From DSBG01 sp049975365 (GTDB lineage Bacteria; Desulfobacterota; Desulfomonilia; UBA1062), in assembly GCA_049975365.1 (NCBI GenBank), contig JBNGDS010000003.1, forward strand, positions 1 through 64,000: DNA of 64,000 nucleotides. The letters are read 5' to 3'. The notes beneath the pieces were generated by a model. It ran no database searches and was not told the origin of the DNA. It saw only the letters and a list, made by a program, of their open reading frames with translations. Of the stretch, positions 8,701-16,523 are shown piece by piece; the stretch's first letter is position 1, and each line of letters opens with the position of its first letter. Both the position numbers and the translations under genes were made by a program.

Positions 8701-9264
8701 TTAGCTCACTCTCTCTATGTATTCTCCGGTTCTTGTATCGACCTTGACAACTTCGCCTTCACTGATGAACAGCGGAACCTGGATGGTCACACCTGTTTCG
8801 AGCTTGGCAGGTTTTGTTGCACCTGATACTGTATTGCCCTTCATCCCCGGTTCTGCCTCTGCCACTGTGAGCTCAAGGAACATGGGGAGTTCGATGCCTA
8901 TGGGGACTCCATTATGCAGGAGGATCTCCACCACGATGTTCTCCTTGAGATACCCGAGCGCGTCACCAATATGGTCAGGGGTGAGGGTCATCTGCTCGTA
9001 GGTCTCGGTATCCATGAAGCAGTAGCCTTCATCATCCCTGTACAGGAAGGACATCTTTTTTTCCTCGAGATCAGGGACATCGACCTTTTCTCCCGATCTG
9101 AACGTCTTATCGAGAACATTTCCCGAGATCAGGCTCTTGATCTTTGTCCGGACAAAGGCTCCGCCCTTTCCTGGCTTGACATGCTGAAAATCCACGATGA
9201 TGAACGGTTCACCTGACATCTCGATCTTCAATCCTTTTCTGAACTGCGCCGTCGAGTACTGCAT
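8701..9264 (-). CDS. efp: Translation elongation factor P
   Basis: A 187-residue EF-P of standard length that relieves ribosome stalling at proline stretches. The ATG at 9264 gives the expected N-terminus (MQYSTAQFRKG) and has an AGAGGTG ribosome site about 7 nt upstream. A GTG three codons earlier is possible but poorly spaced. The loop KPGKGGAF carries the lysine (about residue 33) that is modified in many bacteria. The usual three beta-barrel domains follow, ending in TGEYIERVS. It lies between the M24 peptidase and accB, a frequent arrangement. Confidence 0.96.
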   Translation of the reverse strand: MQYSTAQFRKGLKIEMSGEPFIIVDFQHVKPGKGGAFVRTKIKSLISGNVLDKTFRSGEKVDVPDLEEKKMSFLYRDDEGYCFMDTETYEQMTLTPDHIGDALGYLKENIVVEILLHNGVPIGIELPMFLELTVAEAEPGMKGNTVSGATKPAKLETGVTIQVPLFISEGEVVKVDTRTGEYIERVS

Positions 9265-9277
9265 TCCTCTCACACCT

Positions 9278-10339
9278 CTAGTTGATTACTCTGATGCTTC
9301 CCTTATCAATATTTGTAATTCGCTTGCAAGAGCTATCTCTCACCAAGACCGTGTCTTCAAGCCTGACACCATACTTGCCGGGAAGGTAAACACCGGGTTC
9401 AATGGTGATGACCATTCCCTCGGCGAGTACATCGTCAGAAAGCGGTGAAATGGTGGGCATCTCGTGTACTTCCATGCCCACCCCGTGACCGAGACCGTGC
9501 CCAAAGTATGCTGCGATGCCCTGAAGTTCGAGATAGTCTCGTGCGCGTTTGTCGATGTCTGGCGCCTTGCACCCCGAGGCGACTCCCTTGATCGCTCGTT
9601 CCTGGGCATCCCTGACATGCATGTACACCTGGGAAAACTCGGGATCAGGTTCTCCAGTATAGAGTGTGATGGTTTCATCCGAGCAGTACCCATCAAGTAC
9701 ACAGCCGAAATCGATGATGACAGGTTCTCCCGATTCGATCACCTTCTCCGAGGCAACGCCGTGCGGCAGTGCAGAACGCCAGCCGGAAGCCACGATCAGT
9801 TCGAAGGATGTAGCCTGTGCTCCCCGGATGCGCATCTCCCATTCAAGGTCCAGGGAAACGTCTCGCTCGCGTCTGGACACGATGCCCTTGTTCAGGACGA
9901 CTTCCAGAGCATTTTCAGCAACCTCGGCTGCGTTGAGAAGGCACCTGATTTCCCGTTCCTCCTTGATCGCTCTCAGATACCGCAGCTGCTTACCGAGCGG
10001 GGTCATCTCGATTCCAACGAACAGGTTCTTCATCTGGAGGAAGCTGTCAACATCGAGGATGTTGGACTCGATCCCGAGGGAGTGTATCCCAAGCTCCTTG
10101 AGGTATCCCGCAATATCCTCCCATCTGCGTTTGATTTCGTAGACATCAGCCGAAGTCTCCTGCTTCGCCTGGGTCGTGTTCCGTGAATCAACGAACAGAA
10201 TCGTTCGGTCCTCGGTAAACAGGAGCAGCGCATCACTGCCAGTATATCCGGACACATACGTAATATTCGGTCTGGAACACAGCAGGATGGCATCGAGCCC
10301 CTTGAGGTAGTTCCGGGCCTTACTCAGTCGGGTTTCCAT
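9278..10339 (-). CDS. M24 family Xaa-Pro peptidase
   Basis: A 353-residue creatinase-fold metallopeptidase that removes an N-terminal residue preceding proline or splits X-Pro dipeptides. The N-terminal domain (ILLCSRPNITYVSGYTGSD) is typical. The C-terminal pita-bread domain has the dinuclear metal ligands in VIIDFG (Asp), YCSDE (Asp), GHGLGHGVGMEVHE (His), TIEPG (Glu) and VRLED (Glu). The start overlaps the end of aroQ by 20 bp. Between aroQ and efp it is part of the same operon; the pairing of such a peptidase with efp is common in bacteria. Confidence 0.94.
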   Translation of the reverse strand: METRLSKARNYLKGLDAILLCSRPNITYVSGYTGSDALLLFTEDRTILFVDSRNTTQAKQETSADVYEIKRRWEDIAGYLKELGIHSLGIESNILDVDSFLQMKNLFVGIEMTPLGKQLRYLRAIKEEREIRCLLNAAEVAENALEVVLNKGIVSRRERDVSLDLEWEMRIRGAQATSFELIVASGWRSALPHGVASEKVIESGEPVIIDFGCVLDGYCSDETITLYTGEPDPEFSQVYMHVRDAQERAIKGVASGCKAPDIDKRARDYLELQGIAAYFGHGLGHGVGMEVHEMPTISPLSDDVLAEGMVITIEPGVYLPGKYGVRLEDTVLVRDSSCKRITNIDKGSIRVIN

Positions 10340-10766
10340 ACAGTTCCTTCAAGGCCCTGAGTGCGAGTATGTATCCCATCACACCGAGTCCGGCAATTGT
10401 CCCAACTGCGATGTCCGAGAACAAATTCCTGTGCCTGAACGGCTCTCGCGCCGCTGTATTGCTGAGGTGTACCTCGATGAAGGGGATGCCGACGCACAGA
10501 ATGGCATCACGGATCGCGACTGATGTGTGCGTATATCCCGCAGGGTTGACGATCATGCAATCGATCCCATCGAGGGATGCAGCATGAATCCTGTCTATGA
10601 TCTCTCCCTCGTGGTTCGACTGGAAAAGAACAACGTCGATCCCCTGAAGCTCGGCCTCCTGTAGAATTTTGTCGTGCATGTCACCAAGGGTTTCTTCCCC
10701 ATACACCGAAGGTTCCCGTTTCCCTATCATGTTCATATTCGGGCCGTTCACTATCAGAATTTTCAT
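10320..10766 (-). CDS. aroQ: 3-dehydroquinate dehydratase, type II
   Basis: A 148-residue type II dehydroquinase, the third step of the shikimate pathway (3-dehydroquinate to 3-dehydroshikimate). The N-terminus ILIVNGPNMNMIGKREPSVYG gives the conserved substrate and arginine region with catalytic Tyr. NPAGYTHTSVAIRDA and the HLSNTAAREPFRHRN segment with the active-site His complete the signature. The ATG at 10766 is chosen because it matches the family start and overlaps the TPR gene stop as ATGA. The longer frame beginning at 10787 adds seven atypical residues. Confidence 0.95.
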   Translation of the reverse strand: MKILIVNGPNMNMIGKREPSVYGEETLGDMHDKILQEAELQGIDVVLFQSNHEGEIIDRIHAASLDGIDCMIVNPAGYTHTSVAIRDAILCVGIPFIEVHLSNTAAREPFRHRNLFSDIAVGTIAGLGVMGYILALRALKELYGNPTE

Positions 10767-11278
10767 GTATTCACCCTTTCGATCCATCCCTGGAGGGTTT
10801 TGATGAGGAACATGGCTTCGGCGTGTCTCCCTTCTTTTTCGATCAGGGAATCACCTCCCGATGATTCCAGAATTCGGACATAGATGTCACGGGCCAGTTC
10901 ATAGTGGCCCTGCCGGGCATACTCCCGGGCGAGCTCGATAGATGGTGCACTGAGGAATGATTCCTCTTCTCCCTGGGATTCGAGAAGGTCGACAGCTTCA
11001 TCGTCGTCCGGGTAGAAGGCCCTGTACTGGGTAAGGTAGTGTTGTGCCGTATCGTGATCCCCGCGCTTCCTGGACAGGAGGGCGAGATAATACAGTGCCT
11101 TTGCCTGAATCACCAGTTCCCTGGAAAGCTCTTCAAACACGTCCTCGGCCTCGATCTCCCTGCCCACCTTGAAGAGAGAGATCCCCAGAAGGAGCCGTTC
11201 TTCCGGAGCAGTGATGACCTCTCCGGAATCGGCTATCTCAAGAAACCTCCCCTCTTCAAAGGCCTTCCGAACATCCAT
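10763..11278 (-). CDS. TPR-like repeat protein in the shikimate operon
   Basis: A 171-residue soluble helical protein. The segments LLLGISLFKVGREIEAEDVF, ALYYLALLSRKRGDHDTAQH and LAREYARQGHYELARDIY are degenerate tetratricopeptide repeats, which suggests a protein-binding scaffold. No catalytic motif is visible. It overlaps the end of aroKB by 23 bp and the start of aroQ by 4 bp, so it is translated as part of the operon. It might simply be a conserved passenger; a role in shikimate enzymes is not indicated by sequence. Confidence 0.8.
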   Translation of the reverse strand: MDVRKAFEEGRFLEIADSGEVITAPEERLLLGISLFKVGREIEAEDVFEELSRELVIQAKALYYLALLSRKRGDHDTAQHYLTQYRAFYPDDDEAVDLLESQGEEESFLSAPSIELAREYARQGHYELARDIYVRILESSGGDSLIEKEGRHAEAMFLIKTLQGWIERVNT

Positions 11279-12815
11279 TCACATACCGTCCGTATGCATC
11301 TAGTATTTGAGAATCAGTCAATTTTTGAACGCTAACATCACCTATGGCAGGTGTCAACACAAAGTGGATTCCCTCGCGTTCGCTCTTCTTGTCAAAGGCG
11401 AGGGACTCGGCAACGAGATCCACGGAGGGAAGAGCGAAGGATTCCGGAAATGAAACGTTTCGTGTGATGAGTGCCCTGATCCGAGCATAGTCAGGCTCAC
11501 TCAGGAGAGAAAAATCCCTGGAAATCCATGCGGCGAAGATCATCCCAGCTGCAACAGCCTGCCCATGCGTGATCCGGTATCTGAGGGCCTTCTCCAGGGC
11601 ATGTCCCAGGGTATGTCCGAAATTCAGGATTCTCCTAGTCCCCCCTTCCCTCTCGTCTTGGCTCACAACCCTGGCCTTGCAGCGGGCGCAGGTTCTGACG
11701 AGGCGTGAGAACTCATGTGACGGTGATTTCTCCAGCTCTTCGAAAAGGCCTCTCTCCATGATGATCCCATACTTGATCACTTCGGCCATTGCATCACGGA
11801 TAAAAAACTCGTCAAGGGTACGGAGGAAATCAGTGTCGCTGAGCACGAACAGAGGCTGGTGAAAGGTTCCCGCCAGATTTTTCCCTGAATCGAGGTTGAT
11901 GGCTGTCTTCCCCCCGATGCTCGAATCAACCTGCGCGAGGAGTGTTGTCGGGACCTGGATCACGGGTATGCCCCGCATGAAGATGCTCGCCGCAAAGCCC
12001 GCAATATCCCCGGTCACTCCACCGCCAAGGGCCATGCAGGCCCACCCACGTGTGACACCCGCTGTAAGCATCTTCTCGAGTATCGTGACGAGAAATGGGT
12101 TCGATTTGGTCTCTTCTCCAGACGGGATGCCCATGATGTGGTAATCGAGCCCGTCAAGTGCATGTCTGATCCGTCCTCCATGGTGTTCCAGCACCTGTTC
12201 ATCGGCAAGCACGAAGATCCCCTCGGGCCGCATATGCCTCTGGAGGAATTCCTGGAAACTGGAGAAGATCCCGGACCCGATATAGACGGGATAGGACCTC
12301 TCCCTGAGAATTACTGGAACCGGCGATGTCAATCCTGAGGCCCATGAGAAGATTTCCGACGCACAGCGATCAGTGTCTAACAATCTGGTGTCGAGAACGA
12401 AATCTGCATCTGCATAGACAGGGATCCGCTTCTGCAAGAGTGCTGCGACATCCTCATTCCACAGGGGTCTTCCCTGCCCTCCCGAAACCCTTTCCTTCAA
12501 CGTATCGAGCGGCGCCTCCAGGTAGACAATGTATCCACTTGCCTTCATCAGGATTCTGTTCATCGTGTCTTCGGGGAGACCTCCACCGGTTGCCACCACG
12601 GCATCGAGTCCCTGCTGCACGAGTTCAAGGAGGATCCTGTTTTCCAGCATTCGAAACCCGTCTTCACCGACACAGGTGAATATATCCGGGATCGATGTGC
12701 CGGTTTTCGAAACGATCAGGTCATCGAGATCCACGAACTGGAGACCAAGACGTGATGCGAGAGACCTGCCCACCGAGGTCTTTCCTGATCCCATGAATCC
12801 CGTCAGGTAGATCAT
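11256..12815 (-). CDS. aroKB: Fused shikimate kinase / 3-dehydroquinate synthase
   Basis: A 519-residue bifunctional enzyme. Residues 1 to about 165 are shikimate kinase, with Walker A GFMGSGKTS, the shikimate contact VDLDDLI, and the ATGGGLP and GGQGRPLW motifs. From about residue 170 (VPVILRERSYPVYIGSG) comes 3-dehydroquinate synthase, with the NAD-binding GGGVTGDIAGFAAS, metal-site and substrate segments (KTAINLDSGKN, FGHTLGHALE). It performs steps two and five of the shikimate pathway on one chain. The two activities are normally separate genes that are often adjacent, so this is a direct fusion of neighbours. It starts 4 nt inside the end of aroC. Confidence 0.95.
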   Translation of the reverse strand: MIYLTGFMGSGKTSVGRSLASRLGLQFVDLDDLIVSKTGTSIPDIFTCVGEDGFRMLENRILLELVQQGLDAVVATGGGLPEDTMNRILMKASGYIVYLEAPLDTLKERVSGGQGRPLWNEDVAALLQKRIPVYADADFVLDTRLLDTDRCASEIFSWASGLTSPVPVILRERSYPVYIGSGIFSSFQEFLQRHMRPEGIFVLADEQVLEHHGGRIRHALDGLDYHIMGIPSGEETKSNPFLVTILEKMLTAGVTRGWACMALGGGVTGDIAGFAASIFMRGIPVIQVPTTLLAQVDSSIGGKTAINLDSGKNLAGTFHQPLFVLSDTDFLRTLDEFFIRDAMAEVIKYGIIMERGLFEELEKSPSHEFSRLVRTCARCKARVVSQDEREGGTRRILNFGHTLGHALEKALRYRITHGQAVAAGMIFAAWISRDFSLLSEPDYARIRALITRNVSFPESFALPSVDLVAESLAFDKKSEREGIHFVLTPAIGDVSVQKLTDSQILDAYGRYVNGCSEGL

Positions 12816-13945
12816 AGAGTCTCCCAGAAGAGCCTGTGCCGTTCGAATGCCTCTCTGAGAGACTCCATGTGAGGCTGTGTGAATCCTGCGAGAACAGCCT
12901 GGGTAATGGAAACAATGGCCATCGCCTCTCCGACTATTGAAGCAGGAGGAACCGCACAGACATCAGACCGCTCGTATTCTGCACTCACCGGCGACCCATC
13001 CCTCAGGTCTACTGTCGGGAGGCCTTTCTTGAGGGTCGGTATCGGCTTCATGGTACAGGTCAGCTCGATGGACTGTCCATTGGAGACCCCCCCCTCAAGA
13101 CCACCTGCATTATTCGATCCCCTGCTCTTTGGCTTCGTGGGCAGAATTGGATCGTGCATGTCTGATCCGAACAGACCGGCGCTTTCAATGCCTCTCCCAA
13201 CCTGGACAGCCTTGATCCCGGGGATGGAGAAGAGATGGGCACCGAGAATGGTGTCCAAGCGCTGGTCCCACTGGGTATACGATCCGATACCTGCCGGCAG
13301 TCCGTCGACGACGACCCTGAATTCTCCTCCCACCGTATCACCACGGCTCTGGGCATGATCTATTGCCCGTTCCATCTCCTCAGTGATCAGGGTATCGGGG
13401 CAGAAAACGCTGGAAGCTTCTCGTTTCTGCCTGTGGAAGTCTCCTGCATACCGTGTATCAGCAATTCGTGTCACCCAGGAGTAGACCTTGATGCCCAGCT
13501 GGGACAGGAAGGACCTGAGAAAACCTCCTGCAGCAACCCGTGCAGCGGTTTCCCGTGCACTCGCCCTTTCCAGCACGTTCCTGAGGTCTCTGTGGTGAAA
13601 TCTGGCTGCACCAGCAAGGTCTGCATGGCCTGGGCGTGGAGTAAAGAGCTCTCTGCCTGGCAGGATCCCCCAGGGATCCATGAACTGTTCCCAGTTCTCC
13701 CAGTCCCTGTTCCATACCGCCAGGATCACGGGACTTCCAAGGGTCTGGCCTCCCCTCAAGCCGGAGAGCACGTCGACCATATCCTTCTCGATGGCCATTC
13801 GCCCACCCCGGCCGTATCCCTTCTGACGACGGGAGAGATCTTCATCAATGGTTTCCCTGTCTATGGGAATACCTGCGGGAATCCCGTCGAGAAAGGCAAA
13901 GACACCCCGTCCATGTGACTCTCCGGCAGTAAAGAAAATGAGCAC
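12812..13945 (-). CDS. aroC: Chorismate synthase
   Basis: A 377-residue chorismate synthase, the last step of the shikimate pathway (EPSP to chorismate with reduced FMN). The N-terminus reads GESHGRGVFAFLDGIPAG, followed by RRQKGYGRGGRM, the conserved RPGHADLAG segment and the later GSNNAGGLEGGVSNG signature. The start is GTG at 13945, with a GGAGGAGG ribosome site a few bases upstream. It is the first gene of an eight-gene minus-strand operon that continues to lplA, and a good promoter lies at 13975-14004. Confidence 0.96.
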   Translation of the reverse strand: MLIFFTAGESHGRGVFAFLDGIPAGIPIDRETIDEDLSRRQKGYGRGGRMAIEKDMVDVLSGLRGGQTLGSPVILAVWNRDWENWEQFMDPWGILPGRELFTPRPGHADLAGAARFHHRDLRNVLERASARETAARVAAGGFLRSFLSQLGIKVYSWVTRIADTRYAGDFHRQKREASSVFCPDTLITEEMERAIDHAQSRGDTVGGEFRVVVDGLPAGIGSYTQWDQRLDTILGAHLFSIPGIKAVQVGRGIESAGLFGSDMHDPILPTKPKSRGSNNAGGLEGGVSNGQSIELTCTMKPIPTLKKGLPTVDLRDGSPVSAEYERSDVCAVPPASIVGEAMAIVSITQAVLAGFTQPHMESLREAFERHRLFWETL

Positions 13946-13974
13946 AGTGTCCCTCCTCCGGGTTGATGCAGGGA

Positions 13975-14004
13975 ATTATCAGTGATTTATACTGTATTTG
14001 TCAA
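13975..14004 (-). promoter_or_regulatory. Sigma-70-type promoter of the aroC operon
   Basis: The minus strand has consensus TTGACA and GATAAT separated by 18 bp. The predicted transcript start is about 23 nt before the GTG of aroC, leaving room for the ribosome site but no space for an attenuator. This contrasts with the long leader of the DAHP synthase gene. Confidence 0.7.
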
Positions 14005-14049
14005 TCTGATCAGCACCACCACGAAGGAGACTGCTCAAGGGGAGAGCCC

Positions 14050-15945
14050 TCAGAACGCAAACTGGACCGAGAACCGGTAGGTTCTTCCCGGTACAGGATA
14101 CCAGAAATTCCCCCAGAGAGAACTGTCCTCAAACTCTCTGCTCGTATCGTTGAAGATGTTATTTACCTTGAAGGAAATGGATGCATCTTCATATGGTTTC
14201 ACTGTACATCCGGCATCGAGAATGTTCCTGTTTCCGGTTTTTATGGTGTTGGCTTCGTCGGCGTAGACCCCCTCCCTGAACTGGTACATCACATACAGAT
14301 CGACGCTTTTGGACAGAAGTACGGGGAACATGTCCACGATAAGGGTGGCGATGTTTTCCGGCTTCTGCTTCAGGGTCTTGCTCTCGTATATGCCACTCCC
14401 GTAGGTGAAGCGATTCATGGTGTAGGTGCCGGAGATCTTCAGGAGTTCATGAGGTCTCACCCATGCATACGACTCGATGCCTGAGGCTTTTGCCGTGTCG
14501 ATGTTCACGTAGGTGAAGGTCATCTCTGCGGGGAAATCCATCTTGATTAGATCGTCATAGGTTGTCACAAAGTAGCACAGCCCTGCACCGAAGGTCGTGA
14601 AGTCCAGAGTGGGTCCGACATCCCAGCCAAAGGATGTCTCAGGGTCCAGATCTTCGTTGGGGATGAATACGTACCAGCTTGACGGGGCATAGAGATTTCC
14701 CATGGTCGGTTCTCGGAAGCCAGTCCCGATGTTTGATCGGATATCCAGATACTCAACGATCCGCCAGATTGCTCCGGTGTGAAACGTCCAGCGGGAGTCA
14801 AATTCAGAGCTGATGTCATGTCTCAGATTCAGGCTCACATCCACCGGGTCGATAGTGAGATCTGCCCCAAGGGATGCAGCTGTGGTCGATCGGGAGTGTA
14901 TGCCGTATTCATCGCTGGATAGTTTCTCCCTGAGGATCTTGAGACCTGGCCTGAGTTCAATGTTTCCTTCCTTCCTCCTGTAGGAGAGTTCGAGGGTATC
15001 GCTGGTGAGTTTTGTCCATGTGTCTCCAGAGTACATGGTCTGAGCGTGTGTTCTGTCATGCAGGCGAGATGCACTCACACAGAGAGAGCTCGCTGTGCTG
15101 AAAAACTTCTCGGTGTCGACCAGTATGCTCGAGCGGTTGGTGAAGACTTCATCGTCGGGGGTGAGCATCCCGGCGCTTCCCTCACTTCCCGGAGAACCTC
15201 TCTCCTGGTCCATGAGGGTACCCGAAACAATCGTATCCCACCCGTGCAGGTCGAACCAGATCTTCGAAAGAGCTGATATCGCGAAGAGATCGTTGTTCTC
15301 ACGTCTCGCGGTTGATCCGTCGTCTCGTTCATAGAGAAAATCATTCTCGGAGGTCAGCCTCGTGACATTCGCAAGAATGCCCACATCCTGGACATGTCCA
15401 TTGATGGTGGCATTGTTGAGGCTGTATCCATAGGTCCCCTGAGACGATGTGGCCTCAAGACTGTTTGTGAATGTCGGCCGGGGGGTGATGAGATTGATGA
15501 CCCCGCCCATGGATGACTTTCCATAGATTGCAGACGTGCTCCCTTTGACGACTTCAATCCTGTCTATGCTGGGGAGCGTGTAGAGATCAAGATCGACCAG
15601 GTCACCGGTCACAGGGCTGATGCTCACGCCATCCACCATGATGAGGGTCTGCTGAAAATTCGATCCCCGCAGAGAGACCGGTGCGGTCACTCCGCCCCCG
15701 TACTCGGGGAGATCTATGCTGGACGTGATTCTGAGTACCTCTTTTGTATCGATGACTCCTCGTGCTGATCGGTCCACCTGGATGATCTCAGTGAATGCTG
15801 TTGGTGCATCCTGTGCAATCGAGCCATGCTGCTCGTCTTCGATGGGGGGAGCCACGATAATGATCTTTTCTGCAGATACGGGGGAATATTGACTGAGCAG
15901 TACAAGAAAAACTACAAGTGGAAACAGGGGAAAACGTACGGACAT
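14050..15945 (-). CDS. btuB: TonB-dependent outer-membrane receptor, cobalamin type
   Basis: A 631-residue outer-membrane receptor. The ATG at 15945 has GGAGGT upstream and starts a signal peptide (FPLFPLVVFLVLLSQYSPVSA) about 24 residues long. The plug domain follows, with VSLRGSNFQQTLIMVDG, IEVVKGSTSAIYG and GGVINLITPRP. The remainder is the beta-barrel, ending in phenylalanine (FSVQFAF) as expected for BAM recognition. The cobalamin riboswitch in its leader is the main reason to assign cobalamin or corrinoid uptake. No btuCDF genes are in view, and the aroC promoter lies just downstream. Confidence 0.9.
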   Translation of the reverse strand: MSVRFPLFPLVVFLVLLSQYSPVSAEKIIIVAPPIEDEQHGSIAQDAPTAFTEIIQVDRSARGVIDTKEVLRITSSIDLPEYGGGVTAPVSLRGSNFQQTLIMVDGVSISPVTGDLVDLDLYTLPSIDRIEVVKGSTSAIYGKSSMGGVINLITPRPTFTNSLEATSSQGTYGYSLNNATINGHVQDVGILANVTRLTSENDFLYERDDGSTARRENNDLFAISALSKIWFDLHGWDTIVSGTLMDQERGSPGSEGSAGMLTPDDEVFTNRSSILVDTEKFFSTASSLCVSASRLHDRTHAQTMYSGDTWTKLTSDTLELSYRRKEGNIELRPGLKILREKLSSDEYGIHSRSTTAASLGADLTIDPVDVSLNLRHDISSEFDSRWTFHTGAIWRIVEYLDIRSNIGTGFREPTMGNLYAPSSWYVFIPNEDLDPETSFGWDVGPTLDFTTFGAGLCYFVTTYDDLIKMDFPAEMTFTYVNIDTAKASGIESYAWVRPHELLKISGTYTMNRFTYGSGIYESKTLKQKPENIATLIVDMFPVLLSKSVDLYVMYQFREGVYADEANTIKTGNRNILDAGCTVKPYEDASISFKVNNIFNDTSREFEDSSLWGNFWYPVPGRTYRFSVQFAF

Positions 15946-16008
15946 TCGGACACCTCCAAGGTTATTCCCGTGGAGTCTCCACCCGGGCACGCAGGCGTAG
16001 TCCTTAAA

Positions 16009-16150
16009 CCGTGGATAGGTCTTCTGACTCAGGGTGATTTCAGCTGAACCCGCCTTCCCGCTTTCGCAGTGGCGTATATGGATCAGCCCTTCCCGTTCAC
16101 AGCGGCGGCCCCGTCTCGGAATTGCACCGAGTTCCCTTGAATCCACGGCC
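16009..16150 (-). ncRNA. Cobalamin riboswitch
   Basis: The minus strand carries the conserved adenosylcobalamin aptamer in order: AAGGGAA, CGGTGCAATTCCG, a CCGCCGCTGTGA variant of the usual C-rich box, GCCACTG, GGGAAGGC and the 3' signature CCCTGAGTCAGAAGACCT. The closing P1 helix is exact: CCGTGGAT at 16148-16141 pairs with ATCCACGG at 16016-16009. Between the aptamer and the btuB start a hairpin (CCCGGGTGGAG with CTCCACGGG, about 15970-15992) and GGAGGT precede the ATG, so control of translation or transcription is possible. Cobalamin binding should switch the receptor gene off. Confidence 0.95.
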
Positions 16151-16160
16151 GGGTAGTGTC

Positions 16161-16189
16161 TGAATACCAAAACACAGGAGAGAAGTCAA
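16161..16189 (-). promoter_or_regulatory. Sigma-70-type promoter of the riboswitch-btuB transcript
   Basis: The minus strand has TTGACT and TATTCA separated by 17 bp. Predicted initiation at about 16155 falls just before the P1 helix of the riboswitch, which supports it despite the weak -10 element. Confidence 0.5.
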
Positions 16190-16351
16190 TGTTGCCGGAC
16201 CTAACCTTTCTACATTCTTCAGTATTCTTCATGATCGTGCCCATGTTACCAAGCATGTCAGTTTCCGCCGTCACACAGAAACCGGATCCCCGGTGGGAGG
16301 TCGTATTTTCCCCTTGAAAGAAACGAGGAATCAGGGTAGAGAAACTCTATA

Positions 16352-16423
16352 ATGAACGGATCGGCACAGAGCTTTTTCGCGTATTCCTTCTGGTATTTTG
16401 ACCAGGGACCGCCTGTGGACTGA
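16352..16423 (+). CDS. Aromatic leader peptide (attenuator) for DAHP synthase
   Basis: A 23-codon reading frame, ATG 16352 to TGA 16421-16423, encodes MNGSAQSFFAYSFWYFDQG and four more residues. Seven of nine consecutive codons (residues 8-16) are Phe, Tyr or Trp: four Phe, two Tyr, one Trp. This density is what leader peptides of the phe and trp type show. A strong intrinsic terminator follows 27 nt after the stop, before the DAHP synthase gene. The ribosome site is weak (AGAG about 9 nt upstream) and an in-frame stop at 16337 limits the start to this ATG. The role is inferred, but composition, position and terminator agree. Confidence 0.8.
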   Translation: MNGSAQSFFAYSFWYFDQGPPVD

Positions 16424-16461
16424 TCTGTTCACTGAATGAACACATACAGGCCGCGGGTGGT
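16408..16461 (+). promoter_or_regulatory. Candidate antiterminator of the aromatic attenuator
   Basis: ACCGCCT at 16408-16414 can pair with GGGTGGT at 16455-16461 (seven pairs, two of them G-U), enclosing a perfect 6-bp hairpin TGTTCA/TGAACA (16426-16442). GCCTGT at 16411-16416 can alternatively pair with ACAGGC at 16446-16451. Either pairing takes bases from the 5' arm of the terminator. A ribosome stalled on the aromatic codons (16373-16399) would leave this region free. A ribosome at the stop codon would cover its 5' arm. Confidence 0.6.
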
Positions 16462-16483
16462 TCACCTCCCCGCGGCTTTTTTT
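16450..16483 (+). terminator. Intrinsic terminator (attenuator) upstream of DAHP synthase
   Basis: GCCGCGGG (16450-16457) pairs perfectly with CCCGCGGC (16469-16476), with two further inner GC pairs, followed directly by seven T. It lies about 40 nt before the DAHP synthase start and after the leader peptide, so it would stop transcription before the gene unless an alternative fold forms. Confidence 0.9.
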
Positions 16484-16523
16484 CGCCCCGGGGGCCCGCT
16501 GAAAGACTGAGACGGAGGAAGCT

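Noticed and set aside
15946..16170. N-terminal 75-residue extension of the TonB receptor frame
   Set aside because: It is a translation of the riboswitch; a signal peptide begins at 15945 with a good ribosome site.
16348..16353. A perfect TATAAT overlapping the ATG of the aromatic leader peptide, possibly a -10 element
   Set aside because: No -35 match lies 15-19 bp upstream, and initiation there would remove the leader start. A weaker pair (TTGAAA 16314, TAGAGA 16337, 17 bp) fits the leader model better, but neither is strong enough to list.
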